From the NCBI GenBank assembly GCA_043421945.1, contig JBHOGO010000009.1, forward strand, positions 1-64,000: 64,000 nucleotides of DNA, read 5' to 3'. The stretch's first letter is position 1, and every line of letters begins with the position of its first letter. A program made the translations under genes and the position numbers. This document shows, piece after piece, positions 7,828 through 15,171 of the stretch. This DNA is from Thaumasiovibrio sp043421945. Lineage in GTDB: Bacteria > Pseudomonadota > Gammaproteobacteria > Enterobacterales > Vibrionaceae. The notes under the pieces are model-generated. The model did no database searches. It was not told where the DNA came from and saw only the letters and a list, made by a program, of their open reading frames with translations.

Positions 7828-7947
7828 ATGAAAAAATCAGATATGAAACTCATCGGCATCACACTGGGCGTAGCCTGTGTTGTGGTGTGGGCGTCCAACA
7901 ACGTTGATTTTGTGAAAACGAAATTAGGCTCTGGAGGCTGGTTCTAA
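7828..7947 (+). CDS. Small single-pass membrane protein, probable virion component
   Basis: This 39-residue protein begins MKKSDMKLIG and has one hydrophobic helix (LIGITLGVACVVVWA) with a short Lys/Gly-rich C-terminus. It overlaps the capsid gene start by one base (TAATG), so translation of the two is coupled. PM2-type phages encode many such tiny integral membrane proteins that sit in the internal membrane under the capsid. This one may be a PM2 P10-like or P6-like protein; the exact match is unknown. Confidence 0.6.
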   Translation: MKKSDMKLIGITLGVACVVVWASNNVDFVKTKLGSGGWF

Positions 7948-8780
7948 TGGAAATGGTATCCACTCCTTTTGCACCACGCCCCAAAGAGCTTGACCCGTTA
8001 GAGGGTGTTGGCTGGGGCAATCGCTGCAACCTTCGCATGACAGTTGGACCAACGTATTACAGCATCGAGCTTGTCACCAATATTCTTGACCCAAAAGACA
8101 TTGAACGCGTTGAAGTTACCTTGAATGGTGAAGCCAAAATCAATGTGACGGGTGAAACCCTTGTTGCGCTTCAAAAGCACCGTAAGAACTACGTTCAAGA
8201 TGGTCGCTACATCATCCCGTTTGGTGATCAAACTATGCGCACTAAAGTGGGCGTTCGTCATGGTGAGTTGGTCACGCTACCCAATGAACTTTGGATGATT
8301 TATATCACCTTGAAAGCAAAAGATAGCGGTGCAGAAGCACCTGTGATTCGTGCCCGCGCTCATATGGGACCTGCACAAGCACAGCGTTACTTTATCCCGC
8401 GTCTGTACGAGCTGACATGGTTCTGCTCGCAAACTGGGCGCACACCGCACGATTGGGCAGAGCGTAGCCCGTTCCTCAACCTAAAACGTATTCACTTCAA
8501 AGACGACACCATTGATCGCATTCGTGTGCTTCGTGACGGCTATGAAGAGATTAACGTCACCAAAGCCGATAACGCATTTGATTTGGCACACGCCAAGTTA
8601 GAGCAAACACCGGAATGGTTCTCGCTGGACTTTTGCCGCTATGGGTTTGGTAACGATGGTCAATTCAATACGGGGGCTAATCAGCAATTGGCGTTCGAGT
8701 TGGACAAAAACGCAGTGGGGAGTATTCCCGTTATCGTTGAAGCCGTTCAACAGGTAACAGCTATCCCAACAGCCGCGTAA
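7947..8780 (+). CDS. Major capsid protein, PM2 P2-like double jelly roll
   Basis: This 277-residue protein is close to the length of PM2 P2 (about 269). It is rich in alternating beta strands throughout, with no signal peptide or membrane segment. Segments such as RYFIPRLYELTWFC, and a strand-rich C-terminal half ending in a short Ala/Val tail, fit the corticovirus P2 fold (two eight-stranded jelly rolls, assembled as trimers on the internal membrane). Its context is decisive: tiny membrane proteins on both sides, the packaging ATPase upstream and spike genes downstream. Autolykivirus-type capsid proteins are the main alternative. Family recognition is from memory of P2-like sequences, not from a search. 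Confidence 0.75.
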   Translation: MEMVSTPFAPRPKELDPLEGVGWGNRCNLRMTVGPTYYSIELVTNILDPKDIERVEVTLNGEAKINVTGETLVALQKHRKNYVQDGRYIIPFGDQTMRTKVGVRHGELVTLPNELWMIYITLKAKDSGAEAPVIRARAHMGPAQAQRYFIPRLYELTWFCSQTGRTPHDWAERSPFLNLKRIHFKDDTIDRIRVLRDGYEEINVTKADNAFDLAHAKLEQTPEWFSLDFCRYGFGNDGQFNTGANQQLAFELDKNAVGSIPVIVEAVQQVTAIPTAA

Positions 8781-8793
8781 TAAAGGGGGCGAC

Positions 8794-9060
8794 ATGGTTT
8801 GGAGTTTAGAAGGGATTGGTGAGTCGCTTGGCGGCATTTTCGATACCGTCGTAGATGGCGGGCAATCGTTAATTAACGCATGGGTTGACGACCAAACCCA
8901 CAGTGTCGGCAGTGCCGCACCAGAAGAAAACCGCCAACCGCCACCGCCTGAAACCGTAGAAGGTCGCCCGATTGTGGGCGGCTATACCGACATGTTGCCT
9001 ATCTACATCATGGGCGGGGTGATCATAGCGGGGTTAGGGTTCTTGGCTTTTAAAAAATAG
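8794..9060 (+). CDS. Virion membrane protein with C-terminal anchor
   Basis: This 88-residue protein has a soluble Gly/Asp-rich N-terminal half, a proline-rich linker (RQPPPPETVEGRP) and a single C-terminal hydrophobic helix (YIMGGVIIAGLGFLAF) ending in KK. The start is preceded by AAAGGGGG. It lies 13 bp after the capsid gene in the late operon. It is a probable minor virion protein anchored in the internal membrane; no named homologue was recognised. Confidence 0.6.
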   Translation: MVWSLEGIGESLGGIFDTVVDGGQSLINAWVDDQTHSVGSAAPEENRQPPPPETVEGRPIVGGYTDMLPIYIMGGVIIAGLGFLAFKK

Positions 9061-9069
9061 GGGATAGCG

Positions 9070-9225
9070 ATGCCAGTTCTTGTGGTGGCAGCCCTTGTCG
9101 CGGGCGGCTTAGGGGTATTCGGTGGGATAGCAATTGGTGAAGGGATTAACGATCTCAAGCACCTCGCGATTATCTTGTCGCTGATGTACCTCTATTTCAA
9201 ATTTTACCAAAAGGGGCACGCATGA
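9070..9225 (+). CDS. Small two-helix membrane protein, probable virion component
   Basis: This 51-residue protein consists almost wholly of two hydrophobic stretches (PVLVVAALVAGGLGVFGGIAI and LAIILSLMYLYFKF) joined by a short polar loop. GGGGATAGCG precedes its ATG, and its stop overlaps the next start (ATGA at 9222). The dense overlapping layout and hydrophobicity support a real gene. It is likely part of the internal phage membrane. Confidence 0.55.
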   Translation: MPVLVVAALVAGGLGVFGGIAIGEGINDLKHLAIILSLMYLYFKFYQKGHA

Positions 9226-9437
9226 TTGGTGCATTAGGTTCACTAACAGGTGGCGGCAGTATGCCCATTAGTGCCAGTGGTGGGCAAGCTGGTCCATCAA
9301 CCGCCAATGGGCAGGTGTCGGCTGGGTTCAATACGGGTGGTATCAGCTTTGGCAGTACAAATACGAACGCGATACCGCAATGGGCAATCTTTGCCGGAAT
9401 CGCTGCGGTGGCTTTCGTGCTGTTAAAAAAGAAATAG
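9222..9437 (+). CDS. Gly/Ser-rich virion protein with C-terminal membrane anchor
   Basis: This 71-residue protein has a low-complexity N-terminal part rich in Gly, Ser, Ala and Asn, followed by one hydrophobic helix (IFAGIAAVAFVLL) ending in KKK. The same plan (flexible head, C-terminal helix, basic end) recurs in the genes at 8794 and 10155, suggesting a set of related internal-membrane proteins. It overlaps the preceding gene by 4 bp. Confidence 0.55.
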   Translation: MIGALGSLTGGGSMPISASGGQAGPSTANGQVSAGFNTGGISFGSTNTNAIPQWAIFAGIAAVAFVLLKKK

Positions 9438-9446
9438 GAGCGAAAC

Positions 9447-9734
9447 ATGGGTAAGGGAGGCAATTCAGCGTCTAGCGCGAATGCACCAACTAGCGCGCAA
9501 ACGCCAGAGACTAAGCCAGCACCGATGCCATCATCAATGGGGAAAGGGGGCGCAAGCCGTCCGTCGAGCGGCAAAGGAGGCGCATCTTCTCAGGGGCTGC
9601 CAATGAAAAAGCAGCCTGATAACTTGCGGTCTCGTGAGTTTCGAAAGGTACGACGCATTAACCAACGAGGGAATACCAAGCCTCAAGATGAAAGCGTTGT
9701 CTCTACACCGACATTCCGTCGGAGCCGTCGATGA
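9447..9734 (+). CDS. Basic Gly/Ser-rich prophage protein with repeated GKGG motifs
   Basis: This 95-residue protein starts MGKGGNS and repeats GKGGAS twice internally. Its last 40 residues are strongly basic (RKVRRINQRG, FRRSRR), so it may bind DNA or phospholipid head groups inside the virion. A GGAG ribosome site precedes the ATG. The stop overlaps the next start by 4 bp. The same N-terminal MGKGG-plus-Ser/Ala-rich start occurs in the gene at 10155. Function unknown. Confidence 0.55.
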   Translation: MGKGGNSASSANAPTSAQTPETKPAPMPSSMGKGGASRPSSGKGGASSQGLPMKKQPDNLRSREFRKVRRINQRGNTKPQDESVVSTPTFRRSRR

Positions 9735-10162
9735 ACTTCACCAATTTGAAGCCATTAGCAAAAGACTTTCGTGTTCATCTCAATGCGATGAAGCCCGCGT
9801 TTGATGGCAGTGACTCACCCAAAGTGGAGTTTGATTTGCTGCGCGAATGGGTGACTGGGCGCCATGCAAGTTTCTACTTAGTCACGGCTAAAAATGTCCG
9901 TTTGCGGTTCGTCGGGCGCGTCGATGAAGACACGATATACCACATCGTAGCGATGACGGGTAAGGGGTTGGCTGACGCAGCCCCAAGCATTATTGAACGC
10001 ATTGCGGCATGTGGCTATCGAGAAATTCGTTACCACACCTACCGCAAGGGAATGCGTCGAATTTTGAATCGCTTTGGCTTTGAAGAGGTGGAAACCGCGC
10101 GGTCATTTGATGGTAAACGCGAAAGTATCCACCGATTAGTGTTAGGAGAGCGCCATGGGTAA
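9731..10162 (+). CDS. GNAT-fold-like protein in the late operon
   Basis: This 143-residue soluble protein has a C-terminal half that resembles the GNAT acetyltransferase core: a strand (IYHIVAMTG), a helix (ADAAPSIIERIAACG), a strand (REIRYHTY), then a helix and turn (GMRRILNRFGFEEVE) like motif B of the family. The canonical acetyl-CoA loop (Q/R-x-x-G-x-G/A) is not clear, so it may be an inactive or divergent member used structurally. It overlaps both neighbours (4 bp before, 8 bp after), so it is fully embedded in the virion gene block. The fold assignment is inference. Confidence 0.5.
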   Translation: MNFTNLKPLAKDFRVHLNAMKPAFDGSDSPKVEFDLLREWVTGRHASFYLVTAKNVRLRFVGRVDEDTIYHIVAMTGKGLADAAPSIIERIAACGYREIRYHTYRKGMRRILNRFGFEEVETARSFDGKRESIHRLVLGERHG

Positions 10163-10619
10163 GGGCGGCAGTAGTAGCAGTGCAAATACAACCACCACAA
10201 CGAATACCAGTGGTTCAGTCGCAATGCAGGGGGATAACCTCGGCACTAACATCGCAGGTGTAAACAACACGGGCAACATCACCATGAGTCTTAGTGATCA
10301 TGGTGCGATTAATTCCGCGTTGGAGTTCGCCACCGATTCAATGGAAGCCTACGTACTCAACACAAACGATATTGCTTCCAAAGCGATGTTTACCACGACA
10401 GAGCTTGCCGACAACATGCTGCTGTCAAACAGTGAAAATCTCGCTCATATGGCTGGGTTGCAGGGAAGCCAAGCAAGCATGAACACCGAGAACATCAACG
10501 CCATGATGAAGCTTGCCACCATGACGGCTGATGGTGGTCAGTCCGTGATGGCAGAGCAGATGAAATACGTGGTGTTTGCAGTGCTCGCGGCAGTGGTCTT
10601 TTTGGGAATGAAGCGATGA
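10155..10619 (+). CDS. Virion protein with Thr/Asn-rich head and C-terminal membrane anchor
   Basis: This 154-residue protein begins MGKGGSSSS followed by a Thr/Asn/Gly-rich stretch. Its central helical region has heptad-like spacing (SMEAYVLNTNDIASKAMF through MMKLATMTADGG), and a C-terminal hydrophobic helix (YVVFAVLAAVVFLGM) ends in KR. This suggests an oligomeric, membrane-anchored virion protein, perhaps supporting the vertex complex encoded just downstream. It overlaps the genes on both sides by a few bases. Confidence 0.6.
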   Translation: MGKGGSSSSANTTTTTNTSGSVAMQGDNLGTNIAGVNNTGNITMSLSDHGAINSALEFATDSMEAYVLNTNDIASKAMFTTTELADNMLLSNSENLAHMAGLQGSQASMNTENINAMMKLATMTADGGQSVMAEQMKYVVFAVLAAVVFLGMKR

Positions 10620-11314
10620 AACAGTTTTTAGCACCACGTCAAAGTGTCCAATTTACCGCAATTGGCGAATACCTGTATATCCATACAGCACCCGATAAAA
10701 TCCGCATTTGTACCCATCGCGGTGAATACACCTTAACCGAACGCGCCCAGATTAAAGACGCTGATTTATCCGGTTTAATCACGGTGGAAAACCTCAGTGA
10801 TGAGGGCGGTATTGTTGAAATCAGCTATGGGTTTGGTGAGTACATCCCGCCCAATGATGGGCAAGCCGTCACGGTCACAACCATGCCAGAAGTGGTGGTT
10901 AAATCCATGCCTAACACCGTGGTGGAAAGCTTACCGCCCGTTGTCGTGGAAGCCATCCCCAATGTCATTGTGGAAACCATGCCGAGTGTCACCGTGGAGA
11001 GTTTACCCAGTGTGAAACTCGAAAGCGGGCAGGCGGTGCGTATTTACGCCACAAGTCCGGTATTGAGCAAGCCTGTAGGCGGAACATCCATCCAAACGAA
11101 CACGTTAACGGTGGTTGATGGGGTATGTGTCTTGGCGGCTAATTCGTCACGGTGTCACGTTGTGGTGAAAGTACCAGACACCAATTCCGCGCCTGTGATG
11201 CTGGGTGATTATCCGTTATTTGCAGGTGATAAAGAGACCATCAACACCTTTGGTGAGCTGGCATTTTCGGGCAGCGATGGCGACCAAATTCATATTATTG
11301 AGGTTTTACGATGA
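10616..11314 (+). CDS. Vertex/stalk-like protein with six octapeptide repeats
   Basis: This 232-residue protein has a beta-rich N-terminal domain (1-85), then six contiguous 8-residue repeats of the form (M/L/I)P-x-x-x-(V/L)-(E/K)-(S/T/A) at residues 90-137, then a beta-rich C-terminal domain (140-232). Short regular hydrophobic repeats of this kind form trimeric beta stalks in viral fibres. It is immediately upstream of, and overlaps by 4 bp, the probable receptor-binding spike gene. It may therefore connect the pentameric vertex to the spike, like the penton/stalk proteins of other tailless phages. The role is inferred from position and repeat shape. Confidence 0.55.
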   Translation: MKQFLAPRQSVQFTAIGEYLYIHTAPDKIRICTHRGEYTLTERAQIKDADLSGLITVENLSDEGGIVEISYGFGEYIPPNDGQAVTVTTMPEVVVKSMPNTVVESLPPVVVEAIPNVIVETMPSVTVESLPSVKLESGQAVRIYATSPVLSKPVGGTSIQTNTLTVVDGVCVLAANSSRCHVVVKVPDTNSAPVMLGDYPLFAGDKETINTFGELAFSGSDGDQIHIIEVLR

Positions 11315-12450
11315 GCGAAAAGCTACGTGATCACATCCCAGCAGGCGATCCCCGCAACAAGATTGAATGGCTTGCTGACCAAGTAGAAGAAGCATCAACC
11401 GAGATTTATCAGCAAATTGAAGAATTGGCAGAGTCAGCGAGCGGTGAAGGCGGTGCGCCCGCAGTGAACTTGCTGAATAACGGCAGTTTTGAAAACATGG
11501 ATTGCGCCCAGATTCGTTATGACCAGCGTCGATGGTTCCAACACACAATGTTTAGTGCCACACGCGATATTAACGATGTGGCTTTAGGCAACAGTAATAA
11601 CGTGATTTTTGATGCAACGGCTTGGGCGGCTGAATCATTGACGCACGACACCGGGCTCTTTTACGCATGGTCTGAATATATTGCGACTAACTTCGATGCT
11701 AACGATGGGTATCGTTCGAACACCGAATTGCTCTTTTTCAATTATGCAGAGACTGCACCTAATGCTGAATTTGCTTTATATCAGGTATTCCGCGCACCAT
11801 TAAGGCACCGTGATTTTATTGATAACAATCCGAGCGTTATTCCTCGCTATAGCATCCATGTTTGCGGGTTTAAAGCCAACGTTTATCTTGTTGAGCTTGA
11901 TGTTGAAACGCGGGCGGCAAGTGTCATTGCACAAGGTGAATTAGATGACCCTTATGCAATGAACAGGGTGCCACAGTTATTTATTCATGACATTGAGTTA
12001 AAAGCTGGGGCGCTATATGCCTTTGTTGCGGCAACGAGCACTGTAGGTGGTAGCTCGCGCACAGCATACACCATCAACCATGCCGCGATTTACCGTGATG
12101 ATAACGGGGAAGCTATCCCACCTGCACAAGTCACGGCAAGCAATGCACCGTTAAGTTCGCTCAATAGCATGTTTGAGTTAGGCACGTTCAATGAAGCACA
12201 AATTAATGGCGGTTTAACCTTACCGTTGCCAATGCGTGATTGCCCGTTTGGTGCCGAGCGGCATTTTACCGTTGGTGTGATTCGAGATGACGCGCCAGAT
12301 TCAGTGCCGCATACGGGGCGTATTTCAGCCCATATCACAGGTCATGAAGTTTCCATCACCGCGAGTGAATCCTTTGATGAAACCGTCCGTATCGTGGCGC
12401 ATTACAGTGATACGCCAACCAACATCAATCTTGCGCCAGTGTTGAATTAA
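11311..12450 (+). CDS. Probable receptor-binding spike protein (PM2 P1 position)
   Basis: This 379-residue protein has an N-terminal charged helical segment that could trimerise (KIEWLADQVEEASTEIYQQI), then a Gly-rich hinge and a carbohydrate-binding-like start (NLLNNGSFEN) typical of phage fibre and adhesin domains. A long beta-rich body follows. PM2 spike protein P1 is of similar size (335). It is the largest late structural gene after the capsid block and overlaps the stalk-like gene. It is expected to face outward at the vertices and bind the host surface. No detectable catalytic motif. Confidence 0.6.
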   Translation: MSEKLRDHIPAGDPRNKIEWLADQVEEASTEIYQQIEELAESASGEGGAPAVNLLNNGSFENMDCAQIRYDQRRWFQHTMFSATRDINDVALGNSNNVIFDATAWAAESLTHDTGLFYAWSEYIATNFDANDGYRSNTELLFFNYAETAPNAEFALYQVFRAPLRHRDFIDNNPSVIPRYSIHVCGFKANVYLVELDVETRAASVIAQGELDDPYAMNRVPQLFIHDIELKAGALYAFVAATSTVGGSSRTAYTINHAAIYRDDNGEAIPPAQVTASNAPLSSLNSMFELGTFNEAQINGGLTLPLPMRDCPFGAERHFTVGVIRDDAPDSVPHTGRISAHITGHEVSITASESFDETVRIVAHYSDTPTNINLAPVLN

Positions 12451-12463
12451 TGGAGTGCGTGAG

Positions 12464-12958
12464 ATGGGTAAATTCTTTCTGATTGCCGCACCGGTGATCG
12501 TCTTTGGAGTCTGGGCAATGCAACGAAATAATATCTCTTTGGGTGACGTCATACCGTCGAGTAATTCATTACCGCGTGGCGTTCGTAACAACAACCCGCT
12601 AAATATCCGCGTGGGTAATGACTGGCAAGGTGAGGCACTGGTATCACGCGATGATGCCTTTGAAACCTTTAAAAATGCCGAATACGGCTTTCGCGCTGGG
12701 GCGAAGATTTTACGCAGCTACAACCGTCAAGGAATTAGCACCATCTCTGGCATTATTAGCCGCTTTGCGCCCACAAACGAAAACAATACCCAGCATTACA
12801 TTAATTCAGTGTGTGGCTGGACGGGCTTTAGCAGCAATCAAACCATTGACGTGTATAACCAGGAGCAAGTAGCGACGCTATTACATGCGATGAGCATCAT
12901 GGAAGTTGGGCGCTATTACGACATTGAAACCGCCCGCGCTGGCGTGGCAATGGCTTAA
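12464..12958 (+). CDS. P5-like virion peptidoglycan hydrolase
   Basis: This 164-residue protein has an N-terminal hydrophobic segment (FFLIAAPVIVFGVWAM) that anchors it, then RGVRNNNPLNIR, the hallmark of the phage structural protein P5/murein hydrolase family. Conserved positions such as YGFRAGAKIL and a C-terminal helical part follow. It probably opens the cell wall during entry and/or release. The ATG at 12464 follows GGAG at eight bases; a GTG at 12455 lies within that ribosome site. It follows the spike gene by 13 bp and precedes very small membrane proteins that could act as holins. Confidence 0.75.
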   Translation: MGKFFLIAAPVIVFGVWAMQRNNISLGDVIPSSNSLPRGVRNNNPLNIRVGNDWQGEALVSRDDAFETFKNAEYGFRAGAKILRSYNRQGISTISGIISRFAPTNENNTQHYINSVCGWTGFSSNQTIDVYNQEQVATLLHAMSIMEVGRYYDIETARAGVAMA

Positions 12959-12976
12959 ACGTAAGGATACAAGCAA

Positions 12977-13177
12977 ATGAAATTGGATTTATCACAGAGC
13001 AGCACCAAGTCTGGGTTATTACTGTTGGCGGCTGCGATTGGTGGCTTACTGACAGGCAATAGCGAGTTGGTCACGGTGAGCATAGGCGAGGGTGGCGCAC
13101 AACTTGGCGGGGCAATTCCCGCAGTGGTTGGCTTGGGTGTCGGCATTTGGGACACGCTGCGAAACGAGAAAAAGTAG
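12977..13177 (+). CDS. Small membrane protein, holin-like
   Basis: This 66-residue protein has two hydrophobic segments (SGLLLLAAAIGGLLTG and AIPAVVGLGVGIWDTL) and a short charged tail (RNEKK). Its size, two-helix plan and position right after the P5-like hydrolase fit a holin, though a virion membrane protein is equally possible in this phage type. The start is preceded by a GTAAGGA site. Confidence 0.55.
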   Translation: MKLDLSQSSTKSGLLLLAAAIGGLLTGNSELVTVSIGEGGAQLGGAIPAVVGLGVGIWDTLRNEKK

Positions 13178-13186
13178 GGGGCTTGT

Positions 13187-13351
13187 ATGGAGCAAGCCGC
13201 GACTTCAAGCCTTGTAGCACTGGGGTTCACCGCGCCTGATGTACTGCTATTTCTGATGATTTGTGGCAACACATGGGGGTTATACAAAACCGCGTTGTAC
13301 TGCTTCAAAATCGACAAACAATTGGTAAAAAAGGACACCGAAAATGGCTAA
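13187..13351 (+). CDS. Small single-pass membrane protein
   Basis: This 54-residue protein has a hydrophobic stretch (APDVLLFLMICGNTWGLY) and a charged C-terminal tail (KIDKQLVKKDTENG). AGGGGG lies upstream of ATG 13187, and the gene overlaps the next start by 8 bp. It may cooperate with the gene at 12977 in lysis, or be a spanin-like or virion factor. Function unknown. Confidence 0.5.
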   Translation: MEQAATSSLVALGFTAPDVLLFLMICGNTWGLYKTALYCFKIDKQLVKKDTENG

Positions 13352-13460
13352 GAAACGCAAACGCACCGCAGCAGGTGTAAACAGTAAAACCGGACGTTTA
13401 AAGAAAGGCTATCGTTATGCGAAAGGTGGTCGAGTCGTTAAAGCGAAGGCGAAGCGATGA
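13344..13460 (+). CDS. Very basic 38-residue peptide
   Basis: More than a third of its residues are Lys or Arg (MAKKRKRTAAG through KAKAKR), with no hydrophobic core. Such a peptide would bind DNA or RNA, or the inner face of a membrane. PM2-like and other tailless phages encode tiny basic virion proteins next to membrane proteins. Overlaps with both neighbours (8 bp before, 4 bp after), and an AAGGA site before the ATG, support expression. Confidence 0.5.
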   Translation: MAKKRKRTAAGVNSKTGRLKKGYRYAKGGRVVKAKAKR

Positions 13461-13549
13461 CCCCAAAGAAATTCGCGTGGCAAGTTGCCGCAGGTGTCAC
13501 CACGTTATTAATTGTGGCGTACCTTAAACCGAAGTTTATAAAAGAATAA
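13457..13549 (+). CDS. 30-residue single-helix membrane peptide
   Basis: The peptide MTPKKFAWQVAAG plus a hydrophobic stretch (VTTLLIVAYL) and a Lys-rich end (KPKFIKE) forms one membrane helix with basic flanks. It starts inside the preceding basic gene (ATGA overlap) and ends just before the operon terminator, so it is the last late gene. It is comparable to the smallest PM2 membrane proteins; function unknown. Confidence 0.5.
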   Translation: MTPKKFAWQVAAGVTTLLIVAYLKPKFIKE

Positions 13550-13569
13550 GGGCGCATGATGCGCCCTTT
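13550..13569 (+). terminator. Terminator of the prophage late operon
   Basis: A GGGCGCAT / ATGCGCCC hairpin with almost no loop is followed by TTTG, starting one base after the last late stop codon. It also faces the convergent lipoprotein gene ending at 13596. Confidence 0.65.
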
Positions 13570-13595
13570 GTTCATTGGTGTATCGTCGTAAGTGA

Positions 13596-14288
13596 TTAAT
13601 TTAGCTCAACAAAACCATAAACAATTTCAGTTTCACCTTTAAGCCCCAAAGAATACAGCGTTCGTTGACCATTGATGTTAACGACCAACGCAAACCCTGA
13701 ATATTCACCGTTATAATTTGTCTCTTGGCAGCTTGTCGCATCAAAGTTGATGAGATAAAACGCGGCTGCTTGTGATTCAATTTTCCCATCGAAAGCACAG
13801 TCACCAATCACAGAAAAAGAGCCGTCATCATTAATTTGCCAAAGCGATCCATCGTCTTGGCTTGTGTATGTTCCGGCTATCTCTGCGATAGTGGATTGCT
13901 CATCAATACGGTCAAAGCTATACACGAACGGCTTATCGTTAACGGTTTCTCTTACATCAACTTGGTTATAGTCATCACTGTAGTGAAACGTCAGGTTAAT
14001 ATCGGGATAGCCCATAAAGTCATCCAGATCTCGAACACCTTTAATCGTCACGCTGTTAGTGCTGTAACTTGTCGATAGCGCGGAATACGTTTCCGTTAAA
14101 TCAAAACTTCCCGCCACAATGCCGTTCGGCACAAGTGAACTCACAATCAGAAACGCATCGTCACCAAGGAAAACACCTTGATGTGGCGACTTATCGACGG
14201 GTGTTGTCGCTGGTGCGTCGCTACTGGATGAGCCACAGCCCGCGAGAATGGCTACAAAGGCTAGGGGAATACAACTAAATTTGAGCAT
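13596..14288 (-). CDS. Lipoprotein, probable prophage cargo (moron)
   Basis: This 230-residue protein has a lipoprotein signal peptide (MLKFSCIPLAFVAILAGC), so the mature protein starts at Cys18, followed by a Ser/Asp/Pro linker. The rest is beta-rich and repetitive, with no recognised domain. It is transcribed against the late operon from its own promoter, downstream of the late terminator and inside the dif-bounded element. Phage-encoded lipoproteins often alter the lysogen surface, for example by blocking superinfection, but nothing here shows the target. Confidence 0.7.
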   Translation of the reverse strand: MLKFSCIPLAFVAILAGCGSSSSDAPATTPVDKSPHQGVFLGDDAFLIVSSLVPNGIVAGSFDLTETYSALSTSYSTNSVTIKGVRDLDDFMGYPDINLTFHYSDDYNQVDVRETVNDKPFVYSFDRIDEQSTIAEIAGTYTSQDDGSLWQINDDGSFSVIGDCAFDGKIESQAAAFYLINFDATSCQETNYNGEYSGFALVVNINGQRTLYSLGLKGETEIVYGFVELN

Positions 14289-14421
14289 GTTAAACGTCCT
14301 TATTGTCGGTTGAAGCTATGACTGTATGGGACAAAACCAGTCTGGTAATAAATGGAAACAGCATTTTTAAAGGCATATCTGCCTAATCAGTGAAAGCGCA
14401 GCGGTTACATTGGAATATGTG

Positions 14422-14901
14422 TTAACTCGCCCGACGAATACGTTTCTCTGCGGCTTTCTTCTGACTCTGCTTACATTTCTTCTTATATTCCTTAGTGATA
14501 GTCTGCCCAGTGGCTTTTTTGGCACGACGACCGCCTTTAAACGGCAGCTCTGTGAGTGCATTCGTGCGGATTGGGATGTCATCAGGAAGGACGTCTTTAT
14601 AGAATTGATAGAAAGCCATGGCAGTGCCGAAGATTTCTAGCTCTTTATGGCTAAAAGTTTGACCTGTGGGAGTAATGAAGATGGCGCGTTCTTCATCAAG
14701 ACGAAAACCAGTCCAGCGATTGTCGTCCGGTAAGTAGCCACGCGAAACAATGATAAGCAGTTTTTCAGCCATAGGGTTTACGGGAATAGCGCCCGATAAC
14801 CAACGTTTGATCGTGACGGGTTTAACGTGAAAAAACTCAGCGCCTTGCTGGTGATTTTCGAAATACCGCCAATAAAGGTCAACAAAACTCTTCTGTAGCA
14901 T
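14422..14901 (-). CDS. DUF3653-like phage protein, probable DNA-binding regulator
   Basis: This 159-residue protein has an N-terminal HTH-like region (HVKPVTIKRWLSGAIPVNPMAEKLL) that matches the phage DUF3653 plan: a helix, then RWLSG and P-x-NP, followed by a segment on RGYLP and W-x-GF. The C-terminal tail is very basic (KKATGQTITKEYKKKCKQ). The start at 14901 is chosen because GAGGT lies eight bases upstream; an ATG at 14961 has none. It is the rightmost gene of the element, reading leftward from the dif side. It may regulate the lipoprotein or late genes. The family name is a memory-based match. Confidence 0.6.
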   Translation of the reverse strand: MLQKSFVDLYWRYFENHQQGAEFFHVKPVTIKRWLSGAIPVNPMAEKLLIIVSRGYLPDDNRWTGFRLDEERAIFITPTGQTFSHKELEIFGTAMAFYQFYKDVLPDDIPIRTNALTELPFKGGRRAKKATGQTITKEYKKKCKQSQKKAAEKRIRRAS

Positions 14902-15171
14902 GTGATTTACCTCGCACAATTCCAATCTGTTTAATAGAAAATCTCGATTGGGTAAGAGCACTTATTGAGGATAACTCGATTGATTCGGGAGGAAAGACAA
15001 CCACGTCCTAAAGTGGCTCAAAACCCGATTACAGCTTGGAATCCTTGCAAGCGTTTGATAAAGCTAAAGTTCTACAGTAAGTCGTTGATGTTCCATAAAT
15101 TATTGATATTGAAATAGAAATGAGTCACATATAACTCAAAGCATTTGAATCTGTTAACAATTACCTATCCC
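14902..15171. other. Noncoding right end of the prophage
   Basis: No convincing gene is seen between the DUF3653-like start and the dif site. The stretch is AT-rich near dif and should hold the leftward promoter of the DUF3653-like gene. Accessory Xer-binding sequences could also be here, but none was identified. Confidence 0.4.
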
